A stretch of DNA of 64,000 bases, from NCBI RefSeq assembly GCF_910592395.1, contig NC_088315.1, positions 1,986,501-2,050,500 on the forward strand, given 5' to 3'. A model generated the notes under the pieces. That model was not told where the DNA came from, made no database searches, and was given only the letters and a program-made list of their open reading frames with translations. Position 1 is the first letter of the stretch. Each line of letters begins with the position of its first letter. This DNA is from Lineus longissimus. Taxonomy: Eukaryota; Nemertea; Pilidiophora; Heteronemertea; Lineidae. Both the position numbers and the translations under genes were made by a program. Below, piece by piece: positions 1 through 13,999 of this stretch.

Positions 1-3000
1 GTATCACCTTATCAAATAGATACTCCAAAAAAACATATGATATTCAGAAGTAAAAAACACAAAGCAAACACTTGAAAATTGTTCCCATCCAAGACAGGAG
101 TTGCTGTCATCCAAGACAGGGCACGAGGTTTCACAAGGTATGACATTATTCCGCTCAGGCCGTGCTGCCAACCACAGCGAATTCCCCCACTGTAACAGAT
201 GTTGGCGTACAAACCTCGGTGAGAGCGGGTAACCCAGTCAATGGACTGATACTCCAAGTTCTAACTTCTATTGTTGGGCGATTTTGGGTCATCGTCCGAA
301 TGGGGTGTTAGTCATGCAAGATGGTCCATCCACCGTGGGAACACTGGGGACAATTCTTCCCGGGTGGATCCCATTCTCTCATCTGTTCTCTATGTTTTAT
401 AAGGGGGGACAAGGGGACACCTGGATGGTTACAACTCGAGGTGACAAATTTTATCATCTTTTTTTCACCCCAAAATTGATTTAAGTTTACCCTTAATGAA
501 CCTCATATCAATTGTGGAACTATATTTGTTCTTCAAGATATTGCATGACAATAAATCAAATAAGTTTATGGACCCGTTTGTGGAAGTTACTGTATTCGAA
601 CCACTCTCTGATTTGAGTCATAATTTGAGTGGTCAAAACACAATTGCTTGATAAATACAACAACACGATAGTTTAGTTCATATCAAAGATATATATACAT
701 GTATAAGCGAGCCTTATTTTTTTCTTCATAAATATGTACCGCAGATAAACTCGAGTAAACGTCTTGTAAGTCATTGATGGAATTGCCGAATCTCAACCAT
801 ATTCTTATTGCAGACGTTGTCGTTTTATAGTACGACATCCTCATCGCTGTGCATGGCAACAGACAGCATTAAACATTGTCACGCCAACGCGACAAATCGC
901 CTTCACTGATAACGCGACCACAAGAAATCCTAGAAAATCAACCCATCAAAAGACGGGAAGAATTGAGAATTAAAATCTAACAAAAGACTACGCCTTGAAG
1001 AAAAAGCTCTTGAACGTTAATTATAATTCCATCACTGTGGTTTTGATGGGATCACCATGGAGTGTGGATCCCCTGTCATGTCACGCCGACCCGGCATATG
1101 GCACGATCTGGTCCGGTACGGGGGCTCCTTCACATCACGATCGCATCGTAAACAGGCAATTAAGCGTCCTCAGCGAGAGCCCGATCCTAGCCCCGCAACT
1201 CGGGTAGGGTCCGTCACTGGGTCCTAGGGAACGTTCGGTGCAGAGAGGCACACCCTTACCATCTGTGCCGCGGTGTCTCCGTGGACCACGCAAAAGCAAT
1301 ATCACGAAAGAACGGGGTGCCAGATTGGGCAACAGATTGAGACGAAGTGGTTGCCAGCTGACTTACCCGTTGGTATGCAATCTGTCTCCTTCCGATGTAG
1401 CATTTTGGAAGTTGCATTTAAGTCGTTGCGATGGGGTCCATTTATATTTGCAACAAATATCTGTTTATACTACAAACATCGTCGTCGTATGATGTAGTCG
1501 GCCATCCCATTACACCAGAAACCTATGTACTGAGTTGGCAAATCTCGCTCTGGCCGTACCCGCGTTACTAAGTCTAACAACCATGGGAAAAGCATCTGAT
1601 GATTTCAATGGGTAGTCAATATGGCACTCAGATATGTTGACAGAATATCACAAATTCATAACACCACTCGTACTCCTACCGCTTGCAACAAAAGCAATCA
1701 AGTACCTGATGCGGTATCATTGTTTTAACCACCAATTCACCACAGAAATAAGCTTCAGTCAATAAAGTTGGATCCATGATAGAATGATATAATTCATCAT
1801 AAGTATGCAATAGCTATAGTACTTTCTGGTTCAAAATCGTATTGAAATGCTCAGCGAGTTGAACATCAATTCGTTGACAACCTAACTGAGTTTGATGTCT
1901 AAAGCGTTGGGAGCGAGTACAGGTGATGTTGTACACCCTCAATTAAGTGCAATCATAGCATCCGCCAATTCAGCCAGGAGGAAACCTTCAGGAGAATTTG
2001 GAATCTCCTATTGTGTGGGTACATCGAAAATTCTCGACCATGAGTCAAATTAACCGATATGTAAAGTCGTTTTCTCAACGTGATTGACCGAACTCAAATG
2101 TACATGTTCATGTATTTTATGTATGTTTAGAATGGAATGATATACAGACCCTGATGTTCATGACAATAATAGCCAATCATTGTCGTTAACAATGTCATCC
2201 CGCATATCTGCACTTCCGTTAACATGGGGCCAAATTCGCTTGAAAACAAAAGTTACAGAGAGCTACATCCGTCCAAATTCCGTTGTTCTCAGAAAATGGC
2301 CATCCCAGACACTAAGCCGTTAGTCATGATGATAGGTGTGCCTGGAATTCGATTACATAACAGTTGTCATCAAATAATGATAACATCATCAGGCGATAGC
2401 ACTGGGATAAAACCTCCGCAAAAATAAGAAAAAACTAAATTCAAACAAACTTAAGGCTTTCATTAATAATTCTATTCCACAAACTGATCGTATCTGCATA
2501 TTAACATCAATGAAACAGGCAATGGCCTCATGATTGCAAGTCCCGTGTATTCAACTGGTAAAATTAAGATCAAGACCAATTCACTTTCAGCAAGGAATAT
2601 GAAATTGAAGCAAAAGAAATTGAATTAGCGTTGGCTCTGCGCTCCATTTGAGTTTGTAATTGAATTGGATTCAATGTTTCAAATATGCCTTCTGCTTTTC
2701 TGGTCACGACAGGAACAATCAGTAAACATACGGTCCATCTCATCCTGAGCGTACAGACATCAGTGTACAATTAGAGTTACAAATGTACGTGGGTGTCTGG
2801 CAGCATGAGCTGGACCGATCGCCATAGCAGACGACAGGTTGTGCTCGGTGACTCTCCGGCGATGAAGGTGGGAAAGGCAAACACTTGGCTGAAACTTGAA
2901 GTTTGATTGACTGTTATCTGTATGAACTCATCTTTGCGGTCAGATGATTCCCGTGGGAGATGTGGGTCTTATTTAACCGATTGTTTGCTTTCCCCAAATA

Positions 3001-6000
3001 TTCCACTTGTCATAATTGAGATAAAATTCTTGGTCTTCCTGGATGTCATTCTGAGTAATCGTGTTGTAAGTTTTTCAACTTGTATTTCTGAAAACAATAT
3101 ACTTATGTCTTCTCCCCTTGGTATCTTTCAGGTTCATCACCAAACCAGGCAGAGATTAACCAGCGAATGCTTCACGAAATGGTTTTGAGAAACCTCCAGC
3201 CTCTTCATACGATAAAAGTCAACCCACTCTGCGAAAAACAGCGAAAAGTAGCCACATATCTTAGAAAGACAGACAAATTGCCAAAACGGGACTTATGAGC
3301 TATTTGATGAAATGCAGAGACAATGAATGATATCTATGATTGACAAAATTTGGATTCCTTGGATTTTTAGCACCTTCCTCCGTATGCTCAATGGACTTGA
3401 ACAGTGGATGCCGTCCAGCATGACTGCCTCAGGATCTTCGGGACATTTTTGGACCGGTAATACAAGCCACATTTATACCAGACGTTTCTGTTTGAAGGAG
3501 TAGAACAATCTTGCCTGGTTGTAACAGAGTTTCAGTTGTTTTACGTGACATTCATAGTTGACTTTTTCATGAACCTATCAATATCATTATCTTCACGTTT
3601 CATGAGTGCAAACGTAGCTGTTCTTCGCATACTTTGATTCGAGTTTGTTTTTCAGTCTTCCCGGTTTGCAGACAATCATTGGTGTCTAACGAAAACAAAG
3701 AATTCAAATTTTGTTCAATTTGTAAACTAGTCAAGCTTGTAAAGATTGTGAATAGTTTGGTGTACATATTGCAGTATTGCATAATAAATGTACATAGTCA
3801 ATGTGCTAACTAATAATAGCAATTCAAAGAACAATGCAGCAGTGGCATGCAGTTTTTTAAAGAAGCATTGTTTGGGTACAATAGCGATCCTTTTGTGTTT
3901 TTTATCGTCCTGAATCTTATTTTTTAAAAAGCCGTTAACCAGGTGGCCAAATAGCGCCAGGTTTTTTTCTTGTCTTTGGAAAAACTAGCCTGTGGGGCTC
4001 TTGTTTCAGCATGTCCCTTCTTGGAGACTTGTCCTTGGGTTTCTATTCTAAATGACATTTTGTTTGTTATGAAATTTTCCGAATGGTGGTTGATGTTTCG
4101 TGAAATAACACCCCAGCGTTTCTATCCCAATAAAGGCACAAAGTCTGCTTGATCAAGCATTTTTCACCTCAATGTGAAATTTCACAAAAGATTACAACTT
4201 CCTTACACTCATTTACGAGCAAAGAAACTCCTTTGTTGTAAAAAGAATAGTCCTGACTTACTACAGCAGTTAATGTCATGTCTGTTTACTTTAGAAGTGG
4301 TTTGACCGCGGGGCGAAAGTGATTTACAAACCATAACGTAACCGTGGCCCCACCCCTTACTTGATAATTGGTACTCCACATTATGGCTCCTTTTATAAGG
4401 TTTTGCCTTGGGATAACCGTGACACGACCGAAACAGTTAGTAATACATCATACTGTAATTACGATAAAAACCCAGTAATACATCATACTGCAATTATGAT
4501 AGAAACCTATTGGACAGCTGCCCTGCCCTTGGTACAGTCCCGTTAAGTCAAAGACAGTTAGATAATACACAAGGACACTTTTTCAAATGCTGAAAAAGCC
4601 ACAAAATAAACACAACAAAGGCTTGGTCAATAGCCAGAGGGGATGCTCCGTTAATTTCTCAGTGATTTCATGCCGACCACGGAACCTATAAATCAAACCT
4701 TTCCTATCTTGCTACATTGTTCTTTGAGTTGTCGTAAAAATAGAATCTGACGAACCGACGCAACCTAATCAAGAATGTCAGACGCCATTAACCGTGTTAT
4801 CTGAGTTGTTGTTTTTTATTGTGTTTTTGAGCAATTTCCGTTTCTTGACCACAAAGGCAGTTCAGATGAATGATATTACTTTAGGAAATTAACAACGAAA
4901 TTTTTTGCACTGTTTACCTGTTTAATCCATTTTTCATTTAATGCGCATCCTCAGGTAAAGTTGCATGATGGGTGAGCACATATACTTCCGATAGAGATGG
5001 TATTTGATACCTTGTACAGAAGTGGTGTTTCCTTAATTTGCTTGACAGTTTGCCATTTTTATCATCTTGATGTTTATTTACTGTCGAGAAGCACGAACAC
5101 AGTATTGAAAATGGCGACGATGTGCAACCAAAAAATTAGGTCAAGCTCAAAATACATTGTGTTTTTATATTTCTTGTGTTTAGTGACGTCTTTCGTCACC
5201 AAATTTGTGAATAATTTCGTCATGCTCAGAAACTGCGTCCATCGTTTCTGTTCGAGATAATTTTTGTATCGTTTTACATGCATTTTATAATATATCAAAA
5301 TAAAAAATGACAAATTTGCCTATATGAAGCTTTCCCTTGTTCATTGACCAGTATTGATCCGATGGAGCCTTCTTGTTAGGATATTAAGCAGCCTGCTGGT
5401 TCTATCAAATTGGATTTAGTGCGGAGGCTTCGTTCTGTAATCTACAGAAGTTGAACCAACTTTATATACCATGAACAGGACGATGCGTTATACGGTCGCC
5501 AGGCCTGTATACGTCGCTTTGTAATCTGCTCCAGAGCTCCCATTGAAGCCAAAATATCGACATTCGATTACCGATGTTGCAGAAGGTTCAAGGCTACCGT
5601 GAGGCAACAGTTGTGCAATTCAAATTTGGGTACTAATTAGCAAAAACCGCCACAATCCAATGATAAAAAATCCCTGAACCGAAAGTGAAAGCCTTTTGTG
5701 GTGAGCAGACTTTAAGGTCCCCAGGTGACCTTTTAAAAGGTGCCCCGCGGGAACCAAGAGCGGCACAAATGCAACTGAAAAATGAAATTAGTTATTTTCA
5801 TGCTGCACACCGAGGCTGACTTAAATGCCTCTTAACAACCTAAATCGCATCTTTTTATGCTAATAGTTGCTGGGTATTAACTTTTGACTGTTGGTCCAGC
5901 GTGCCACAGACATGTAGACTCATCTGATCGTCATAATTATAATAATTTTCGCATTTTTATTGCGTGCCGTCTGTAATAGTTTCGTACAAGCTGCATCGGT

Positions 6001-7223
6001 GGACTCGAATGCCCGTGGCAGCGAGAATCCGCGAGAGCACAACAAAGCAACGTGCATTGATAAAGCAAAAAACTTTCGTCTGTACCGTGGAAAGGTGACA
6101 TGTTGTGAACAATCGAGAGCAATATGAAGGTGGATGGTTCTGCCGTCATCATTGTTGTCTCTTGGCTTTTCACCTCCGTCTGAACTTCGCCATGAAAACA
6201 ATGAGAAAAATCGAAATGAAGGAAGCGCGTTTATAGCATTGTGGTTGTTGCTTGTAAAGCTAAATCGTTGCCTCTCAGTCGGAATGTAATTAAAGGGCAT
6301 GCACGCGGTGATCTCTGAATGCGTTGACTTGCGATGTCAATGGGTTTTAGGGTTCCCAGCCCCGCCCTACTCTCTCTTACAAGAACATCTTGCGAGTTCC
6401 CAACAAAGAGTGAAATTCTTTTAGCGAATGTTTGCCATACCAACGTTTGAAGAATAGGAGAAAAGACATCTTATTAACGAACTTGTTACTATGAGCTAGG
6501 AGCTGCAACCTCGCCAATGACATCTCAGTTACGTTGCATCACAGCTGTGTGAGGTACCTTTTGAATAATTGACCATTTTAAGATATAGATATTTAAACTA
6601 TCATCAACAATGTAATGTGGGACCAGGCAGACGCTGGCTCGTTGATTCACCGGGTATTATTGACTAAGTTGTCGTTAGCTTCCAGTTACAAGCGTCATAT
6701 CGAAATGAACGCTGCCAATATCAGTACCCTGTTTGAATTGGATTATGATGAGTTTCCATTTAGTGGTCAGACAATGCCCATCTACAAATCAACAATAGGC
6801 CCCTTGAGAAACGGCTGAGTGTTTGCGCAGTATGGAAAGGTCTGCCCGGGCTTGCTGGGGTAGAACTGGCCAAATATCGCAATGAAAGCAAAGGTGTCCA
6901 GCTTATACCCTCTCTATCAGGGTCTCGCGAGCAGGGACAGGCATCTGCTCCTTTGTCCAGAACATATGGCGGGTCATATTATGCCATCTCAAGTGGTAAA
7001 ATTATGAAGGGACTGACAGACCCATCGTGGTGATGCTTTCCAAAAGTTTATAATACTTATCAAGACCCAGTTTATCGTCCATGTACCTAATTATAGCATC
7101 GATATCAGTGATCACACGTTTAAACCAGATTTTGAAAAATCTTATTTTTGCCTGAAATTACCTCCATATTATGACCAGTTATAACCAAATAAAGCAATAA
7201 CATTTGTTTGAATATTTTTCAAA
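1..7223. other. Gene-poor stretch, no gene recognised
   Basis: Both strands hold only short open frames (under about 130 codons). None resembles a family I know, and none joins neighbouring frames through plausible splice sites. Base composition is AT-rich and uneven, as expected for animal intergenic DNA. I saw no tRNA, rRNA or snRNA gene. Unrecognised regulatory elements or isolated non-coding exons could still be present. Confidence 0.6.
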
Positions 7224-7674
7224 TACAGTGGAAACCCGGTCGGCGACCACCCCGCTATGACGACCAAGAATCGCTGGTCCTGAATGGTTTCCTCTTTAAT
7301 TACCATTACAAGGCCCCTGGTAACACCGCCACCCCGGTACCCAGACCACGACCACTGGATTGGGCGGTCCCAATGACTAATTTCACCCCTCTAACCCGAC
7401 GAAAGGGCCTAATGGCCGTGAAAAGACGAATGCTGCCATGATTTCTCTTTAGAAATTGATTGTGGCAAATTTGTCATGCCACAGAGGAAAAAAAATTTCA
7501 AGTCCAAATATTTTTTCACTTGTTTTTTTTCTGCTCAAAATGAAGAAACATCATCAACCCCAAAAAAATGTTGGCTTTGAAATTTTTTCAGAATTTTGAA
7601 CTTATGCAAAATTCAGCTCTGAAGGATGAGCCCTGAAAATTTCTGAGCGGTCGTGTTACCGGGGTTCTACTGTA
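7224..7674. mobile_element. TA-flanked miniature inverted-repeat transposon (pogo/Tc1-like)
   Basis: The element body is 7226-7672 (447 bp), with TA dinucleotides at 7224-7225 and 7673-7674. The left end reads CAGTGGAAACCCGGT. The reverse complement of the right end reads CAGTAGAACCCCGGT, so the termini match over most of about 26 bp. CAGT-type ends and a TA target duplication are typical of the Tc1/mariner/pogo superfamily. There is no transposase frame inside, so this is a non-autonomous copy. The interior segment around 7485-7610, rich in T runs, recurs near 16110-16290. The family assignment rests on termini only. Confidence 0.6.
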
Positions 7675-10600
7675 GTTTGCGTCAGCTTATAGGCAGCTGG
7701 TAATCATCACAGCGCCATAAATACGGCCATGAAATTATCAATTGTTATATTTTCTATAATCTATTGTACATATCTCTGAAGACTTACGTCGTATTCTAAA
7801 TTGAGATTCACGCACTAGTTTTGTGGCACTAAATCCATGTGTGACATCGACCATACGGTGTATAAGATGCATCTCCATCACTCTGACAATCAAAGCATCG
7901 TCATCAAATAGCCTAATAGATTATTACAAAGACACTAATTGTCCTTTGAGAGTCGATGACATAATGACACCTAATTGCTTGGTAAGTCAAGAACAATTAT
8001 GGGCATAATGATGGAAAGATTTCAGACATGATAGAGGATGTTCTTGAAGACAAAGACAGGGGTGAACCTTGTCAAAGCGTCGTCACAGGGGCATTATATC
8101 CTTGTCATGCGTCCTCTGGGACGATTGGCTGATGATTCCGATTCCCTCGAATTATATGATGCAAATTAGTGTACGAAGTATTATTGAGCGTTATTATTCT
8201 ATATCCTGATATCGTGCAACTGATGCCGATAGGATGTAATGGGATTTTTTCTACTCCAAAACGTAAAGTTGTCTTAGAAAGTAAAGCCCAGCTCATTTTT
8301 ACATAATATGTATTCACAATTAGTAGCACGTTCTTTGAAGCCAAAATTACTGTTTTATATTTAACGTGACCCAGTAGAATAGCATACATGCTTACATTCA
8401 TGGCGGCAACGTGATGGTTTCACTTACTTGTCTTATGATTGTTCAGCCCGTATATTCAAAGGAGAAGACAGAAGTGCATCGTAATGAGGCGTGATGAAGG
8501 GACCATGGATCCCTCACGGCTAGATGCACAATACCGTCTGTCGCCCCTTAATATTAGTCCTTGATAACTAGTAGATATCTCATTAATATTACCCTGTGGC
8601 TAAAGATATCACTAGGTGAAAAGGTTGGTGTTGACATGTGTTGGGGTGGGGTTCGCTGTGTGACCAACAGGCTGGGCGCATGGAGACAGCTCACGCGCTA
8701 GGCACGGTCCCAGTGAATCTTGCCGGCGGGGTAAGGATCATCTTGTAATAATCCCAGGCCCTCCTCCAAGATGTGCCATTGATCATGATGCGTTTGAGGC
8801 CAGAACGATTGAGAGAATGATGGATCTATAGGTGTCGTTGCCGTCTTCTTGCAATGACCGAATGACTGAATCCGCCTGCCATATAGACTCATATTGAATT
8901 TGCTAATCAAGTGTTTCAGGCCCCAATGTCGGCAAGGCAAGTTTTCTACATTGACTGTGTTTCGAATATGACCATCGACCATCGATTATTGACGGTATTT
9001 GCTTCTGAAGAGGTAACGCTCTTCCAATTAGGAGTCATGGGCGGCGTTCTGATTCGTTGGCAGCGCTAGAGTCAGAGGTCATCTCCCTGCACCTGCTGAG
9101 GCCCTCATAGTTCAACAGCTCCGTGTCAACCCTTTCAGTTCACCTGCAAATGCCTAATCAATTGAACAATCAAGCAATAAACAGGTTCATTTAATTGCAA
9201 ATTTCCATTGACTGGTTCCAAGGTGAAAATGTCTAATTACATCGGGAAAACAGGCTGCAGTGTATCTATATCGTTTTGCTGTTAAAGATTCGCGCGTGGT
9301 CTTAAACTTCGCTTCATTGAGAGAAACTCCTATTAAATTTCACACGTACTTCACAGGTTTTCGTTTTCATATTAAACAATTGTTATGGTAATACTCGAAG
9401 AAGGCATTCCCTGGCTAGGATTTCCTACACCTGTGTGTAGTATTAATTTAATTGAACTTCGTATATCATTTCATTAAATGGCAGAGTTTTAAAATTATAA
9501 TATTGTTCAGATGGTCATCTGCGGTATTCCCAGAAATATGTTTAGCTGTTTTCACCAGTTGTATTATACCATACAGGGTTCTGAGTGTTTGAGGGGCCCA
9601 TCCGAACAGTTGGTACAATGGGAACACGTCCCGTCTGTCAAATACAAAACTGATGAACAGTTCAAGGTCATTCACTTTCCAAGAGGCAACGACTGATTTG
9701 ACACATGGTGTCGTAATCCGTCACTTGGTGGCTACATCACAAACTCGTCACACGTTAGTTACAGGGGATAACAAGTAGTCCAAAAACCTTTCTAATCTGT
9801 CCATCATAGTTATTGTGTCGGATGCTTTGATGGGTAAACACCCGTTGCCTCGCATAAACCGAGAAGTTTATGTAATCCATGGATTTTTTTATTTCGTCAC
9901 AACGCGTTATACGTGCTACTTGAAAAACTGAAATCACCACGAGAATTATCATTGTTGTTGAAAGAAAAAGATAGGTCTATTGTAGGAAGTTAAATGAAAA
10001 AAAGAGATTGCCGGTACTTTTGAAATTTTTATTCAAAGACGACAGACTGCTCTTGGTCTTCCGTAATCCGTAACCAATGTTGGTAACATTTTCATCACAG
10101 ATTCACAAAGCACATTAACTTTGATATAGTTTTATAGACTATTCTCATCTGAACATTTTAGCAGAGAACGCTGATTGTTTATTTGGATTGGATTGTTGCA
10201 GTTTCATGAATCGTCTAGTTTCAACTGGCCCAAGAGGTTGGGCCGAAGTCTGTGCCGAAATCATCAATATGTGGTAAAAACGAGCTTTTCTTAGATTCCT
10301 GCAGATTCCTTTTTAATAACTGTACCGTGCGTACTGGGGTCTGTTGTCATGTCAGTTTGACTGATTGTTGGATGGGGAACCATTGTTGGAATGAAAAGAA
10401 AGTAATGAGGAAAGAAAGAGGCCAGGTGATTGCGGGAATACTTTGTGGTTTTCTCACAAGACTTAACAACCCCTTGATATCCCTCAAAAGAGGATTTCAA
10501 TCCAAGTGTGGTGGAATATCGTGTACATTTTGGTATAAGTGTATGTGGGATGTACAGCAGACTTGGAAATCAATGCGAGTCCTGTTCAAATCGACGGCAC

Positions 10601-13600
10601 GCGTCCGGAGTCGCCCGATGGCGTCACTTGACCTTGACCTTGGTTGAACAAAGCAGACGACATGTTTTTGAAGGACACGTCATATCATCTGGAAGAAAAC
10701 AAATTATTTCAATCCAAAAAGTCAAGTTTGAAGAGTAACCGCAGTGGGTTCTGACACAGGGACCTCCTTTGTTCCTCAAAATGTTTAATGCTTTTTATGA
10801 TGCGCCTTGCTCGGCTTTTATTACAGTTAATTTAGCATGGCCTGGTGATCCTTGATGTTTGACATTCCTGAATAGGCGAAGTCTCGCTTGCCTCTTATCT
10901 TACTGATCCAGTGCATTCATGACAACTGTTAGAGCCCCAAGCCATGGTGTAACTTCGTTTGAAGAAAGTTAAACCTTGTCTTCATGACAATTTCATTTGA
11001 TAATTTCTTTTATTGTTGAGTTTGATTTATTTCTTCTGTTTGAGGTTTACTCCATCAAATTTACCGCGCACCCGAAACTTCATGTTTCGCACAACAAAGG
11101 TGTTTTGATTTCTGGTGATACCGATCGAGGACGTTGACAAGATTTTATCCCGAATGTAATATAAGATATTATATTAGCTTCGTGATTTGATGAAGCCCCA
11201 AGCAAACAGGGTGTCTCCATTTGAAGAAAGTTCAAATTTTTACTTTTTATTCACTCAGTTCTTTTTATTATTTTGTTGCTCTGTGTTACTCTCTCAAATT
11301 CACCTCGTCAAATAAAGGTATTCCGATGTGGTTTGACCCGTTGACTTTTTTCCGTTTCTCAGTGTTTCCCTTCATTGTTTTGAACGCTGACAGACAGATT
11401 GAGGCGTTTTTTTCTCTGTTTCCCCCTATTGGAGCGGTATGGTCTCTCTCCAGCTGTCGACTGAATGGAAAAGTAAATTGGGGACAACTAAAAACTTTGC
11501 ACCGACACGTTTTTCAATTTACATGTAGTTTCATAGTGGTGAACTAGATGAATAGTCGGCTGTTACATGTACTAATGTATTAACTACACGTATTAACTAT
11601 TGTTATCAATTTTGTTTGGACGGCCAGCATCGATAGTCACCCGTATATATCCTTATTTACATATCGTAGTCTGGACCAGCATATCTCGCTCAAACCTGTC
11701 ACTAATGACCATCACATGAGATTTTATCGATAGCACGCAACAGCCGTTCGCTGTCTTTGTCAACTAACGGCACTGAACACTAACATTGTCTGTTCATTTT
11801 GGCAATTCAAATCAAATTAATTCAATCATCTGCCTGTCGTCCTGATTATTGCAACAACCCCGTCCATTTCATGAGGTACCAGCATCTTCGCCATTTAACC
11901 TCGTGCTCCAGAGTATTTATGATTTAGCGACCATACAATCAAGCTCTTGGCAAGCGGGTGTCTTTGGTGTAAACGAGGTTGATAGGTTTGTTTGTCCAGG
12001 TTTTCAAAATGGCTGGTCGAACAAACGGCGTTATCTCGGCGCCATTGTTAATTTTCTCTAATTTCCTATTATTTTAGCATTTAGTAGATATTACGGTTAC
12101 TAGTGTGTAAACCCGTTATTTTCGCTGTATACCAGCATTTATCAGCTTTTTGGTCAAGCCTGCTGCTGGCAATGGCGATACGGGTAATGCAACAATTGGC
12201 ACCCGGAGAACTTGTTTCATCAAATATGGGTAGAGACTTTGTTTTTCACTTTAAGCGTGATAAATATGTTTGAAGTTGATAATATGTTAATTTCGTCTAT
12301 AACACAGGTGGTTCTAATCAGGCTTCGCCACCCTTGTTAATCATATATCACTAATGGGACCAAACGGGATGAGACGCTGTTCGAATCACTAAAGCATGCA
12401 GGCACCAGTGGTTACTCTCGTGCATTGTTACACCAGAATCCGTTATGATTCTGTTCCTCTTCTCTCAATTAGTATAGCGTGACTTCTCATTTCATGTTGA
12501 CATTTCATTTTAGAGATTAAAGACCAGAGATTGTTTCACAGGTCGATTCCTGCTCAAAGCCTGAATCTCCGATTTATTGAAATCTTGATCTCTCTCAGCA
12601 CTGATCACGACGACGTTCACTTGACAACCAAATGCTGACAAGTCCTTACCCATCAAATGATAATAAAGACAGTAAGCTCATTCCAAAGACCTCATAACTC
12701 CGAATGCTAATTTTTGTCTCCGATCACCATTGTTAGCGGTTGCGAGGGCCATTTCGGCAAACATGGCCATATTGCGGAGAGATGGTTGGTTCTTGATGCC
12801 ACGTTTTATGAAAGGTCCGGCTTAATGTCTTAATAGCTGACACGACAAATATTTCATTAAACTAAAATTAATCATAGAGCGGTCCGAGTGAGTGCTATTT
12901 TCATCTTGGAGTTCGCGCCGAATGTGCTGCTTCTCGCGCTTTGGTGAAAAGTGGTATTGTTCGAGTTGTTGGAAGGACATCACCTTGGTGAATAGGACCA
13001 ACCAACTTGATGAATACACTGTCGTAACCAAGGCCATACCCAACACTTATTCTTCTGCCCGACTATCAAAGCGTGATTACTGCGCTTTTCAGGGTTATCA
13101 CCTAATCACCGCTGACAGAAAATGATCCAAAACTACCACATTATCCCTCACCAATTGTCTCTAATTTGGAACTTTCTTTGTCGCATCGTTTCAGACTGAA
13201 TACTCTCACAGATTAGCCTTGTCAGCTATAGTTTACTCTTCTCAATGAAAGTTGGCCAGGTTTTATTTTTGTTCATCTTTTCCTGACGATCTCAATTATC
13301 CATCTGGTTTCATCTCAGACTCTCATGTTTGAACCGCCGATTTGTTTGGCTTACGTCATTGGCAAGCTTACTGCGATAAAATGTGACGAAAAGGAAAAGC
13401 AGGCTTGCTCGAGTGGTATATGCATAGTGGTCACTTGGCTTTAAAAGTATGCAGTCAGATTTCTTAATCATTTCGACAAGAAATAGATGAAGTTATATTC
13501 ATTGGATACGGTGGATAGGTCGGTGACATCTCGTGAGATGCAAATCTCATGTGAAAATCAAACTTACCAAAGCTTACCTATCATTCTGTCCAATTTATTG

Positions 13601-13700
13601 TCAAATGGACCGAAAACGCGAAATAATCGGGCTTCCTTTGCCGATGTGAGCTCTGTGAATTGAAGGTCTTTAATTAAAACATTTCTGATTTAATATGACT
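7675..13700. other. Gene-poor stretch, no gene recognised
   Basis: No open frame here looks like a known protein. The longest, 131 codons at 10252-10647, has no recognisable domain and overlaps frames in other phases of similar length. A weak direct duplication is present: a segment starting with GCCCCAAGC at about 10934 is echoed at about 11195, and both copies continue into a GAAGAAAGTT block and a T-rich tract. The rest looks like ordinary intergenic DNA. Confidence 0.5.
10934..11315. repeat. Diverged tandem duplication, spacing about 261 bp
   Basis: Two segments, about 10934-11070 and 11195-11315, share in the same order GCCCCAAGC, then TTTGAAGAAAGTT, then a T-rich tract, then a TTACTC...TCAAATT.ACC block. 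Identity is partial and the spacing slightly uneven, which suggests an old duplication. No function is visible. Confidence 0.35.
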
Positions 13701-13795
13701 AATAAGGAAGGGTACATCGACGTTTCCATCGGTTGTCAAGTGCAAGGACCAAGCCAGCCTTTGTTTCACCCGCGCCCGTGAGGAGGAAATCCTGT

Positions 13796-13967
13796 ATGCA
13801 AATGTATGCAAATGAGACTGCAGGAAATGGACGGGATTCGAGCACGATCATTTTTCTTAAGACCTCGGCGGTGTGTTGTGCACAGACAATGGGCGCGCGC
13901 CATATTGTTCTAGAGGGAGATTTCATCAATAGGATATTATTTGCGCATACTCGCCGCATTGTCTGTG
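13796..13967. promoter_or_regulatory. Candidate enhancer: paired octamers with Sox-like sites
   Basis: Two perfect POU octamers (ATGCAAAT) lie at 13796-13803 and 13806-13813, exactly 10 bp apart, so on the same helix face. Downstream are Sox-type cores: ACAATG in the 11-mer CACAGACAATG at 13881-13891, ATTGTT at about 13914, and CATTGT in the exact reverse complement of that 11-mer at 13957-13967. A GGCGCGCGCC palindrome sits between. POU octamers near Sox sites are a known arrangement in developmental enhancers. Activity and target gene are unknown, and chance occurrence is possible. Confidence 0.35.
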
Positions 13968-13999
13968 ACGAATTTCGGTCCATTTAAAACAACATTTAT

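Noticed and set aside
5920-6300. 126-codon minus-strand frame
   Set aside because: No domain, low-complexity start and end, and a second open phase over the same interval.
10252-10647. 131-codon plus-strand frame
   Set aside because: Mixed composition, no recognisable domain, and overlapped by frames of similar length in other phases.
12375-12392. tRNA B-box-like GTTCGAATC
   Set aside because: No matching A-box, acceptor stem or anticodon arm at the right distances.
13699-13987. Opposed 84- and 94-codon frames
   Set aside because: They overlap on both strands in a patch of higher GC; no domain. The site composition fits a regulatory element better.
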